From: an uncultured Eubacteriales bacterium
GTDB taxonomy: Bacteria; Bacillota; Clostridia; Christensenellales; QALW01
DNA length: 24,372 nucleotides
NCBI GenBank assembly: GCA_900552055.1
Contig: URYI01000015.1
Location: 1-24,372 of the forward strand
Reading direction: 5' to 3'
Shown here piece after piece: positions 14,988-21,793 of this stretch. The notes beneath the pieces were generated by a model. It made no database searches. It saw nothing but the letters and a program-made list of their open reading frames with translations, and was not told where the DNA came from. Within the stretch, counting starts at the first letter, position 1, and each line of letters opens with the position of its first letter. Made by a program: the position numbers and the translations under genes.

Positions 14988-15490
14988 ATAGAAGCAATAT
15001 AGTGCTTATTGGCATGTCGGGCTGCGGCAAGACCACAATAGGAGAGCTGACTGCAAAAAAGCTGGGCCTAAAATTCCTGGACACGGATAAAATGGTGGAA
15101 GAGGCTGAGGGGGTCAGTATACGCCGGTTATTTGCTCAAAAAGGGGAAAAGTATTTCCGCCTTCAGGAAACGGCGGCCTGCCGCGCTGCTTCGGAGAGAG
15201 GCGGCGCCGTTATAGCTACAGGGGGCGGGGTTGTGCTTTCGCGCGTAAATATGTCCATTTTAGGGAAAACGGGGATTATAGTATATCTGGAGCGGGACAT
15301 AGAGGATATACTGCGTGCCGATGCGCAGGTGCGGCCGCTGTTTACATCGCGCGAACGCGTTCTGGAAATGTTTCATGAGCGGGAGAGGCTGTATAAAGGA
15401 TATGCGGATATCACGGTTAAAAATGACGCTCCTGCTGAGATCACAGCTCAGAAGCTTATATTTCTGCTTGAAGAATTTTTAGAGGGCTGA
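14984..15490 (+). CDS. aroK: Shikimate kinase
   Basis: AroK phosphorylates shikimate with ATP. The protein has 168 residues, normal for the family. Motifs are Walker A GMSGCGKT (10-17), the shikimate-binding DTD (33-35), Arg59 in GEKYFR, ATGGG around 80-84, and the lid Arg in VRPLF. The start ATG overlaps the pheA stop as ATGA, indicating translational coupling, with AGAGG upstream. It is the last gene of the aro operon. The set present here is aroF, B, A, C, pheA and K; aroD, aroE and a tyrA are not in the window. Confidence 0.95.
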   Translation: MNRSNIVLIGMSGCGKTTIGELTAKKLGLKFLDTDKMVEEAEGVSIRRLFAQKGEKYFRLQETAACRAASERGGAVIATGGGVVLSRVNMSILGKTGIIVYLERDIEDILRADAQVRPLFTSRERVLEMFHERERLYKGYADITVKNDAPAEITAQKLIFLLEEFLEG

Positions 15491-15507
15491 AATAAATTTA
15501 ACCCTCT
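15481..15507 (+). terminator. Weak hairpin overlapping the aroK stop
   Basis: AGAGGG (15481-15486) pairs with CCCTCT (15502-15507) and is followed by ATAAAT. The first 18 bases of this structure recur exactly at 15833-15850, where they form a better terminator. It probably contributes to 3' end formation of the operon, weakly. Confidence 0.4.
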
Positions 15508-15644
15508 ATAAATACCGGGCGGGATTTACTCAAAAGTACCGGAGAAAAGTGATCTTAAAAGCAATAGGGGCAGATGTGATGGAGAACAAAAAAGGCTGTG
15601 CAGAGCAGAGAAAAACATCGGGGAAGAGGCCTGCCCCGGCTATT

Positions 15645-15669
15645 TGCGGCGTTTAGCCGCATTTTTGTT
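15645..15669 (+). terminator. Likely terminator of the aro operon
   Basis: TGCGGC (15645-15650) pairs with GCCGCA (15656-15661) around loop GTTTA, followed by TTTTTGTT. This is a short but proper intrinsic terminator, 155 bases past aroK. Confidence 0.55.
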
Positions 15670-15705
15670 GCCGGCAGGTGCTGCGGGAAAACTCCGTATA
15701 AGCTA

Positions 15706-15787
15706 AAAACCGCTTTATAAGCGGTTTTAAAAGGGCGCTGGTGGTATATAACGGGTATAGAGTGCAGTCGGGAAATCTTTGATTTCC
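15706..15787. repeat. Two hairpins in the aroK-IS intergenic stretch
   Basis: A 10-bp stem with loop TAT (15706-15715 with 15719-15728) and a 7-bp stem with loop TTT (15771-15777 with 15781-15787). They lie between the two copies of the 18-bp direct repeat at 15481 and 15833. No gene is seen in 15491-15860. Confidence 0.5.
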
Positions 15788-15832
15788 AGGCTCATTCCCG
15801 GCTAAAAGCATGCCGGCTTTTTTTAAACGCTC

Positions 15833-15865
15833 AGAGGGCTGAAATAAATTCAGTCCTCTTTTATT
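15833..15865 (+). terminator. Terminator, second copy of the aroK 3' repeat
   Basis: AGAGGGCTGA (15833-15842) pairs with TCAGTCCTCT (15850-15859), with one G-U pair, loop AATAAAT and a T-rich tail. Its first 18 bases, AGAGGGCTGAAATAAATT, are identical to 15481-15498, which includes the aroK stop codon. Confidence 0.65.
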
Positions 15866-16570
15866 GATTCATAAAACTACTTGCTGGGCAAGAGATTTCC
15901 GGAAAAGGCTTATGCTAAGGAATGTACAAGGAGAAACTTCCTTTGCTAAAATAAGAGCGCGCTCTAGCGGCTGTGTGAAGGAAAGGGAGGCCATTCAAAA
16001 TGAACGACATCAACAGTTTATCGCATACGAAATGGAATTGCCAATATCATATCATGTATGCGTCAAAATAGAGGAGGAAGGCATTTTATAAAGAGAAAAG
16101 GGCGGAAGCGGGAAAAAATACTGAGAAAGGCGTGCGAATGTAAGAAGATAAAAATCATAGTGGCGGAGGAACGCCCGGAGCATGTACACATGCTCTTGGA
16201 GATACCCCCGAAATATTCTGTTTTGAGCTTCTTCCCTTAAGGTTCCCATAAAGCAGTTTGATGTTATACGGAAGGTTTCAGGAACAGAAGTACTAATACC
16301 TGAACCGGGAGTTCTGGCGCCGCGGGTACTACGCAGATACGGCGAGGAAGGATACGAAACGGATTGCAGAGTACATCAAGCGCCAGCTTTATGAAGAGCA
16401 GACGGCGGAGCAGGCGAGAATGGGAAACATATAAAGCTAGAAAAGCCCGTTTGCGGACGGCAAGCAACAGAATCGCTGCTGGCAGACCCCGCCAACGCGT
16501 TATGCGCGTGCCGCCAGCAGCAGAGGGCTTTATCTGTCTATGAAATCCCCCGGTTGCGCCGGGGGATATT
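15866..16570 (+). mobile_element. Decayed IS200/IS605-family insertion sequence
   Basis: The element is defined by the broken tnpA at 16000-16434. Ends are approximate. On the left is an untranslated stretch with a 12-bp palindrome (AGAGCGCGCTCT, 15955-15966). On the right is a hairpin (16545-16553 with 16559-16567, loop TTGCG) followed by ATATTTATT, a possible right-end or terminator hairpin. A second long-range stem (16476-16483 with 16513-16520) lies between. IS200-type elements have no terminal inverted repeats, so exact ends cannot be read from one copy. Confidence 0.55.
16000..16434 (+). pseudogene. tnpA: IS200-type transposase TnpA, multiply disrupted
   Basis: TnpA is the Y1 (HUH) single-strand transposase of IS200/IS605 elements. 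Pieces of the family pattern appear in different frames. SLSHTKWNCQYHI at the start is followed by TAG at 16069 where a Tyr codon is expected. RRKAFYKEKRAEAGK then follows in the same frame. After a frameshift, CKKIKIIVAEERPEHVHMLLEIPPKYSV carries the HVH metal-binding motif and stops at 16238-16240. After another shift, LNREFWRRGYYADTARKD continues into AEYIKRQLYEEQ, which holds the expected catalytic Tyr. At least one nonsense change and two frameshifts make it inactive. It begins with ATG preceded by GGGAGG. Confidence 0.88.
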
Positions 16571-16591
16571 TATTGCCTATTAAGCAAATTT

Positions 16592-17257
16592 TTATCTGGG
16601 GCAGTTACAGGTGCCGTCGTCCGCGTTTATCTGCGAATTGGTAAAAACAGGCCTGGTATTATTGGAGGAAGTGGTAAAAGCGGTTCTGCATGAAATATCG
16701 TCCGGATAGAACTGGCCGTTCCCGCTCAGCTGCACGGGCAGATAGGAGGAAGTAAATACGGCCAGGGCGCCGCTTAAGTATGCGTTAAAGCTGGAGGCGC
16801 GCGAGGTATTCTGGACTGCCGAAATTACGCTCGCACTGCAAAGACAGCTTAAAAAGGCAGGCAGAAGCGCATCCTCAGGGAACATCATCAGCGCTGAATA
16901 AGGTATGGTTATGGTGCAGTAGGCGCTGTGCTCAGTGCTCTGGGCATCGTTAAATATCGCCTGGCCGGGGCAGACAATGTCGCATTCTACCAGCTGGTAG
17001 CGCTGGTTATACTCGCTTATGTAGGTATTTTCCGCCCATGCCCTCTGGTCGGTGGTATAAGCGCTGATAAGGCTTGCGGGCTGAATATCGCTCTGTATGT
17101 TTACTGTGCACGGCGCTGAATCCATGCGGCGCTGCACTCCGTCAAATATCCTTGTAGCCAGCACGGTTATATCTCCTGCTGCGCGGTTGGTAACGGTAAA
17201 GTCATTTATGACCGCACTGCGGGCGGCCTGCCGCGTGCAATTACAGCTGTTTCTCAT
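16592..17257 (-). CDS. Hypothetical protein with Cys-x-Cys near both termini
   Basis: I do not recognise this 221-residue product with certainty. The start is placed at ATG 17255-17257, with CGGAG five to six bases upstream; an ATG 13 codons earlier has no good ribosome binding site. The protein begins MRNSCNCTR and ends GTCNCPR, so a CNC motif occurs at each end, with further Cys inside (CDIVC, CLC). The interior is rich in Ser, Thr, Ala and Asn, with beta-like segments such as AYCTITIPYSALMMFPEDALLPAF. It has no signal peptide or membrane helix. The pattern recalls clostridial spore-envelope-like proteins that cross-link through cysteines, but that is a guess. A CATATAAT sequence (minus strand, 17379-17386) resembles a mother-cell sigma-E/K minus 10 but lies about 120 bases upstream. 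Confidence 0.7.
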   Translation of the reverse strand: MRNSCNCTRQAARSAVINDFTVTNRAAGDITVLATRIFDGVQRRMDSAPCTVNIQSDIQPASLISAYTTDQRAWAENTYISEYNQRYQLVECDIVCPGQAIFNDAQSTEHSAYCTITIPYSALMMFPEDALLPAFLSCLCSASVISAVQNTSRASSFNAYLSGALAVFTSSYLPVQLSGNGQFYPDDISCRTAFTTSSNNTRPVFTNSQINADDGTCNCPR

Positions 17258-17425
17258 TTTGGCTCCGTTCTCCGGCGGCGTTTTATGCGCATTCAACTGT
17301 TCCGCCGCCGGCAGGACAGCAGCCGTTTATAAGTAAAGGATTTTAACATTATTATGGGCTTTCAGTGTTCCCGTAATCATTATATGCTCCAGCTTGAAAA
17401 AGTTACTTCCCGCTGTAAAAATTAC

Positions 17426-17454
17426 TTGCAAATTATTGCAGGTTGCATTATAAT
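17426..17454 (+). promoter_or_regulatory. Promoter of tRNA-Val
   Basis: TTGCAA (17426-17431), a 17-base spacer and a perfect TATAAT (17449-17454) lie 14 bases before the mature 5' end of the tRNA. Confidence 0.85.
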
Positions 17455-17467
17455 ATATCCTACCTAA

Positions 17468-17544
17468 GGGGATATAGCTCAGTTGGTTAGAGCGCTTCGT
17501 TCACATCGAAGAGGTCAGGGGTTCGAGCCCCTTTATCCCCACCA
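17468..17544 (+). tRNA. tRNA-Val (anticodon CAC)
   Basis: A complete cloverleaf: a 7-bp acceptor stem GGGGATA with TATCCCC, a D-arm with AGTTGGTTAGA, an anticodon stem CTTCG/CGAAG with loop TTCACAT (anticodon CAC at 17502-17504), a T-arm with GGTTCGAGCC, discriminator A and an encoded CCA. Anticodon CAC reads GTG valine codons. It stands alone with its own promoter and terminator. Confidence 0.96.
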
Positions 17545-17549
17545 AACTA

Positions 17550-17577
17550 AAAACGCCGCATGCGCGGCGTTTTTTTA
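17550..17577 (+). terminator. Terminator of tRNA-Val
   Basis: ACGCCGC (17553-17559) pairs with GCGGCGT (17564-17570) around loop ATGC, with flanking A and T runs and a T-tail to 17576. It is a strong intrinsic terminator six bases after the tRNA. The rest of the stretch to 17740 shows no gene. Confidence 0.9.
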
Positions 17578-17742
17578 TTTTGCCTTGTATCGGGCATTTT
17601 TGGGTTTCAATGTATTATCGGAGTTTAAGAGTTTTGCTCATAAAAACAGCTGTTTTTGCTTAAAATGCAACACGAAATGCTGCGTTAAATACCGAGCAGT
17701 CAGAATCTGCGTCTGAAAGCTTAAAAATTCCTTTTATTTCTG

Positions 17743-17795
17743 TTGCTAAATAAAGCGGCATGTGCTATACTGTTATATATAATAATATAACAGTA
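17743..17795 (+). promoter_or_regulatory. Promoter and operator of the GntR-ABC operon
   Basis: TTGCTA (17743-17748), a 17-base spacer and TATACT (17766-17771) form the promoter. An 11-bp perfect inverted repeat, TACTGTTATAT (17768-17778) with ATATAACAGTA (17785-17795) and a 6-base centre, starts in the minus 10 and covers the transcription start. This is the expected place for an autoregulatory YtrA/GntR operator. A further half-site-like TAACAGT follows at 17797-17803. Confidence 0.75.
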
Positions 17796-17806
17796 ATAAC
17801 AGTGGG

Positions 17807-18193
17807 GTGAGCGAGATTAAGCTGATTATTTCAAATGTATCGGGAGTGCCTATATATGAACAAATTAAACAGCAGATAAAAGCGGCTGTTCTGTCGGGAG
17901 AGCTTAAAGCTGAAGAGGCTCTGCCCTCCCTGAGGACATTGGCTAAGGATTTGAGGATTAGCGTCTTGACGGTTGCAAGGGCTTATACGGAACTGGAACA
18001 GGAAGGCTTTGTTAAGAATGTTCAGGGGCGGGGGTGCTATGTGCTGGATTCTGAACTAATGAAGGAACAGTTGATCCGTAACGTCGAGGCCAATTTGACA
18101 GAGGCTATAAAAGCGGCGGGAATTGCAAACCTTTCCAGCAAAGAGCTGCATCAGCTTTTAGATATATTATTGGAGGCGAACGCAGATGGCTAA
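17807..18193 (+). CDS. GntR-family transcriptional regulator, YtrA subfamily
   Basis: The 128-residue protein has an N-terminal winged helix-turn-helix (about 10-75), including PIYEQIKQQIKAAVLSGEL and LPSLRTLAKDLRISVLTVARAYTELEQEGFV. A short helical tail (about 85-125) follows instead of a large effector domain, which defines the YtrA subfamily. These regulators usually repress their own operon with linked ABC transporter genes, often in response to cell-envelope stress or peptide antibiotics. The start is uncertain: GTG 17807 directly follows GGG and has no spaced ribosome binding site, so initiation could be weak or slightly different. The stop lies inside the next gene, overlapping it by eight bases. 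Confidence 0.9.
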   Translation: MSEIKLIISNVSGVPIYEQIKQQIKAAVLSGELKAEEALPSLRTLAKDLRISVLTVARAYTELEQEGFVKNVQGRGCYVLDSELMKEQLIRNVEANLTEAIKAAGIANLSSKELHQLLDILLEANADG

Positions 18194-19046
18194 TTATTTA
18201 GAGGTAAAAAACTTGTCCAAGGCTTTTGAAGGTTTTTGGCTCCGTGATATTGATTTTACTCTTCCCAAAGGCTATATAATGGGGCTGATCGGGCCGAATG
18301 GCTCTGGCAAGACAACTATAATAAAACTTATTCTGAATATGCTTAAGCGCAGCGGCGGCGAAATTAAAATTATGGGGCTGGATAACATTGCTGATGAGCA
18401 AAAGGCAAAGGCCCAGCTGGGGGTTGTATTTGACAACAATTATTTCAGCGATGATTGGACAGTAAAGCAGGCTGCAAAAGCTGTTTCGGCTTTCTATCCA
18501 AACTGGAATTCTCGGCGGTTTGCTGAAATGCTGAGAAAATTTGATATTATACCAGATAAAAAGGTGAAAGAACTTTCAAAAGGGATGCAGATGAAGCTGA
18601 TGCTGGCCTGCGCTTTTTCTTACGATGCCAAACTGCTGATTCTGGACGAACCCACCAGCGGATTGGATCCGGTTTCCAGAGATGAACTGCTCTTTATCCT
18701 CTCAGAATATATTGAGGACGGCGAGCACAGCGTTCTTTTCTCAACTCATATTACGGCCGATTTGGAGCGCGCTGCCGACTATATCACTTATATCAGCTAT
18801 GGCAAACTGTTTTTCAGCGGCAGCAAGGACGAATTTACCGATATGTTCCGTATCGTCAAAGGCGGGCTCAATGAGCTGTCCGCAGAACTGAATGCTAAAG
18901 CTGTTGGCATCCGCACATTTTCTACAGGCTTTGAAGCGCTGGTAAAAACCGAAGATATTGGGACATTCTCCGCTTTAAGCATTGAACCGGCTTCCATTGA
19001 CCAGATTGTTGTGTTTACATCTGAGAAAGGCGAACATCATGAGTAA
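18186..19046 (+). CDS. ABC transporter ATP-binding protein
   Basis: This 286-residue ATPase energises the membrane partner encoded next. Walker A is GPNGSGKT (about residues 35-42), the signature is LSKGM (in VKELSKGMQMKLML), Walker B is LLILDEPTSGLD, and the switch His is in FSTHI. The C-terminal 70 residues after the ATPase core are an extension of unknown role, common in this subfamily. It resembles YtrB/BcrA-like ATPases of regulator-linked exporters. It overlaps gntR by eight bases upstream and the permease gene by eight bases downstream, so the three are a coupled operon under the operator at 17768-17795. Confidence 0.93.
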   Translation: MANYLEVKNLSKAFEGFWLRDIDFTLPKGYIMGLIGPNGSGKTTIIKLILNMLKRSGGEIKIMGLDNIADEQKAKAQLGVVFDNNYFSDDWTVKQAAKAVSAFYPNWNSRRFAEMLRKFDIIPDKKVKELSKGMQMKLMLACAFSYDAKLLILDEPTSGLDPVSRDELLFILSEYIEDGEHSVLFSTHITADLERAADYITYISYGKLFFSGSKDEFTDMFRIVKGGLNELSAELNAKAVGIRTFSTGFEALVKTEDIGTFSALSIEPASIDQIVVFTSEKGEHHE

Positions 19047-19686
19047 TATATTAAAGGCGGCTAAATTGGATTTTGCTCTTATAAAGCCCTATATCAAAGT
19101 AATTTGCTTTACAATGCTCCTTCCTGCTGCATTTGCGGCAATCAACCGTTCTTTGCTGACGGGAGTCGCTTTTGCAATGTGTTTTATTGCTATGACGACA
19201 GGCTACACCTTTTCTATTACAGAAAAGAACGGCATGGAGCGGCTGTATGGAATTTTACCCGTAAAGAAAAGCGAAATGGTAATAGGCCGGTACCTATTTA
19301 TTCTTGCGCTGGGTGCGATTGCTCTTGCGGTTTCTCTTATCATTCAGCCAATCGTGCTGCGATTAATGGGGGAGAGGGTTGAAACGCTGGATATAGCCGG
19401 TGCAGCTATGGCCGGTTTGTTCATGTTTGCGCTTTATACGGTGTTTCAAATTCCCGGATATTATAAATTCGGTTCTATTAAAGGCCGTATATTTATGTAT
19501 ATTCCTGTTGCTGGATTTTTGGTGGCTTTGTTTCTTATTCCGGAAATTCCTGCGGACAATCCTATTATCAATGCGGCGGCAAATTCGCCTGTTCTGCTGA
19601 TAATACCTGTTATTGCGCTGGTGGCCGCTATGTATGCCGCGTCCGTCTGGGTTTCCATTAGGGTTATGAAAAACAAAGAAATGTGA
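19039..19686 (+). CDS. ABC-2 type transporter permease subunit
   Basis: The start is ATG 19039, overlapping the ATPase stop, with GAAAGG upstream; a longer in-frame start upstream would overlap the ATPase by about 65 bases. The 215-residue protein has about six hydrophobic segments: near residues 17-32, 38-52, 83-106, 117-136, 152-168 and 182-206. The intervening SITEKNGMERLYGILPVKKSEMVIGRY matches the cytosolic loop of the ABC2_membrane_5 family. It forms the channel with the preceding ATPase. The substrate is unknown; linked YtrA regulators suggest envelope stress or peptide export. Confidence 0.88.
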   Translation: MSNILKAAKLDFALIKPYIKVICFTMLLPAAFAAINRSLLTGVAFAMCFIAMTTGYTFSITEKNGMERLYGILPVKKSEMVIGRYLFILALGAIALAVSLIIQPIVLRLMGERVETLDIAGAAMAGLFMFALYTVFQIPGYYKFGSIKGRIFMYIPVAGFLVALFLIPEIPADNPIINAAANSPVLLIIPVIALVAAMYAASVWVSIRVMKNKEM

Positions 19687-19694
19687 GGCATAAT

Positions 19695-19805
19695 ATGGAT
19701 TTCACAATTTTAGCGGTAATTCTTATTATATGTGTGGGTATTCCTGTAAGAAATAAGCTTATCCGGAAATATAGGGCTGCAAAAAAGAAGAGGCGCTGCG
19801 ACTGA
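19695..19805 (+). CDS. 36-residue single-pass membrane peptide
   Basis: A short frame begins eight bases after the permease stop, with GAGG at 19685-19688 six bases before the ATG. The product has one hydrophobic helix (residues 3-17, FTILAVILIICVGIP) and a strongly basic tail rich in Lys and Arg, ending CD. That is a positive-inside single-pass topology. It has the position and shape of a small accessory subunit of the transporter, but I know of no named family. Because it is so short, chance cannot be excluded. Confidence 0.55.
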   Translation: MDFTILAVILIICVGIPVRNKLIRKYRAAKKKRRCD

Positions 19806-20140
19806 AATTTGATACGGCGGCATATATGAGGAACAGGGATTTTAACTGCCGTCTGCATAAAAGCAGCTGCGGAAAAATCAGAAAGAATACAATCAGCCAA
19901 CTGGGGCTTACATGGCTGCAAGCGGCCTATTCTGTTGGATTGCAGGCCTGGGTTTCCCTCCGCCTAAAGGGTATCCGGCGGTGCCGTTTTGCAGGATAAC
20001 AAACAGGTTTGATATGGGAAATAGCATTCTTTCCATCGACATGCGGCGCCGTTGGTGCTATAATAATTGGCGCGCAAATGGGTCCTAGCAAATGGATCCT
20101 ATATTATTTGACGCATAAAAAAGTGAACGGGGTGCGGAAT
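19806..20140. other. Intergenic stretch carrying the clc promoter
   Basis: No supported gene. A 57-codon frame at 19826-19999 has no ribosome binding site. The functional element seen is the promoter at 20036-20064. No clear terminator for the upstream operon was found. Confidence 0.5.
20036..20064 (+). promoter_or_regulatory. Promoter of the ClC gene
   Basis: TCGACA (20036-20041), a 17-base spacer and a perfect TATAAT (20059-20064). It lies downstream of the first possible start of the open frame, which supports the later start at 20141. Confidence 0.75.
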
Positions 20141-21691
20141 ATGCGGCAGGGGGAAGAGACCGTTACGGCCAGGCTGCTTAAGCGGTTCAGGAGTTTTCGA
20201 TATATTCTGGTGATAGAGGGAATAGGTGTAGGAATAGCCGCCGGGCTGGTGGCCGTGCTTTTCCGCATAGCTTTAGAGGGCGCCGAGACTGCGCGGCAGT
20301 ATGTCAGAAATTTTATTTCTCTTCATCCCTGGGCGCTGTTAATTTGGATGCTTGTGCTGGCGGGTCTGGCTGCACTGGTAAATATGCTGCTGAAATGGGA
20401 CGCGTATATAAGCGGTTCAGGCATACCACAGGTGGAAGGGGAGCTGCATGGAGCGCTCTGCCAGAAATGGTGGCGGGTATTGTTGGCCAAATTAACCGGC
20501 GGCGTGCTGGCTATAGGCGCGGGGCTGTCCCTGGGCCGGGAAGGGCCGTCCATACAGATGGGCGCAATGGCGGGCAAAGGCGTGTCCAAATTGACGCGGC
20601 GGGGAAGAACTGAAGAAAAAATGCTTATGACCTGCGGAGCGAGCGCCGGCCTTGCTGCGGCCTTTAACGCGCCTTTTGCGGGCGTGCTCTTTTCTCTGGA
20701 GGAACTGCATAAAAATTTTTCGGTAGACGTGCTTTTATCCTCCATGTCTGCCTCTATTACAGCGGATTTTATTTCCCGCTACGTTTTTGGCCTGAAGCCG
20801 GTATTTGACTTTTCTGCCGCTCAGATGATGCCCCTTAGCAGCTACTGGACGGTTCTGGTTCTGGGCGTTCTCTTGGGTCTGGCAGGAGCGCTGTACAATT
20901 TCTGCGTGCGGAAATCTCAGGATTTGTATGGAAAAATTAAAACAAAATATCTCAGGCTTTTAATTCCTTTTATGATTGCGGGAATATTGCTTGTGGTCTA
21001 TCCGGCAGTGCTGGGCGGCGGCCATAATCTGGTGGAGCTGGTTTCGCAGGCGCAGCCCCTGGATTTTTTAATACTGCTGTTCCTGATGAAATTCCTATTT
21101 TCCATGCTCAGCTTCGGTTCGGGCGCTCCGGGCGGAATATTTCTTCCAATGCTGGTTCTGGGAGCCGCTGCGGGCAGTATTTTCAGCGGCTTAATGAATT
21201 CGTGCGGCTTGGATGCCCATCTTCAGAATTTTGTCATCCTGGGCATGGCGGGCCTGTTTTCGGCAATAGTCAGGGCCCCTGTTACAGGCATAATATTGAT
21301 AAGCGAAATGACGGGCAGCTTTTCTCATTTGCTGACGTTATCCCTGGTATCCCTTACTGCTTATGCAGTTGCCGACCTGATGCATTCCCGACCTGTATAT
21401 GATATGCTCCTGTCCCGTCTTATAAGGAAAGATAAGCCTGTTCAGACGGGGGAAAAGCTTCTTATTGAATCTCCTGTCTGTTATGGCTCGGCGGCATGCT
21501 CAAAGAAGGTCAGAGAGCTTTCATGGCCGGGAAATGCGCTCATAGTTTCGGTTAAGCGGCAGGAAAATGAGATTGTGCCGCATGGGGACACGCTGCTTCA
21601 GGCAGGGGATGTAATAGTCCTGCTTTGCGATGAGGGGCAGAGCCGGGAGGTATATGCCGCGCTGGAAGCTCAGTGCAAAAGCTCTTCCTGA
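20141..21691 (+). CDS. ClC-type chloride channel/proton antiporter with TrkA-C domain
   Basis: This membrane protein conducts chloride, usually by 2Cl-/H+ exchange in bacteria. The start is ATG 20141, with GGGG eight bases upstream; longer starts would lie ahead of the promoter. The 516-residue protein has about 10 or more membrane segments (20 to about 420). It shows the ClC ion-path motifs GSGIP (92-96), GREGP (132-136, gating Glu134) and GSGAPGGIFLP (326-336). SLEEL has Glu188 at the internal proton-glutamate position, suggesting an exchanger. A TrkA-C domain (about 430-514) replaces the CBS domains of eukaryotic ClCs and may bind a nucleotide or other ligand. It stands alone with its own promoter and is convergent with the truncated regulator downstream. 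Confidence 0.93.
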   Translation: MRQGEETVTARLLKRFRSFRYILVIEGIGVGIAAGLVAVLFRIALEGAETARQYVRNFISLHPWALLIWMLVLAGLAALVNMLLKWDAYISGSGIPQVEGELHGALCQKWWRVLLAKLTGGVLAIGAGLSLGREGPSIQMGAMAGKGVSKLTRRGRTEEKMLMTCGASAGLAAAFNAPFAGVLFSLEELHKNFSVDVLLSSMSASITADFISRYVFGLKPVFDFSAAQMMPLSSYWTVLVLGVLLGLAGALYNFCVRKSQDLYGKIKTKYLRLLIPFMIAGILLVVYPAVLGGGHNLVELVSQAQPLDFLILLFLMKFLFSMLSFGSGAPGGIFLPMLVLGAAAGSIFSGLMNSCGLDAHLQNFVILGMAGLFSAIVRAPVTGIILISEMTGSFSHLLTLSLVSLTAYAVADLMHSRPVYDMLLSRLIRKDKPVQTGEKLLIESPVCYGSAACSKKVRELSWPGNALIVSVKRQENEIVPHGDTLLQAGDVIVLLCDEGQSREVYAALEAQCKSSS

Positions 21692-21793
21692 ACTGCTTAA
21701 GCGTCAGGAGCTTGGAAAATGCGGATTAATTTATAAAGGCGCGGCTGCTGAGTAAGTGCTTTGGTCAATGGACGGCGGCCGCAGTCCTGTTTA

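Noticed and set aside
15864..16091. 75-codon frame overlapping the start of the IS200 remnant
   Set aside because: It reads the transposase start in the wrong frame and has no family pattern.
17468..17544. tRNA-Val as an integration site
   Set aside because: The tRNA is intact with its own promoter and terminator; no integrase gene or repeated 3' end of the tRNA is nearby.
17483..17716. Open frame running through tRNA-Val
   Set aside because: Starts inside the tRNA and crosses its terminator.
19826..19999. 57-codon frame between the ABC-2 operon and the ClC gene
   Set aside because: ATG without a ribosome binding site, no recognisable domain, composition like non-coding sequence.
20009..20140. 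Longer N-terminus for the ClC protein
   Set aside because: The near-consensus promoter at 20036-20064 lies downstream of that start, and GGGG precedes the ATG at 20141.
21660..21720. Terminator after the ClC gene
   Set aside because: The imperfect stem there has a 3-base bulge, a 12-base loop and no T-run.
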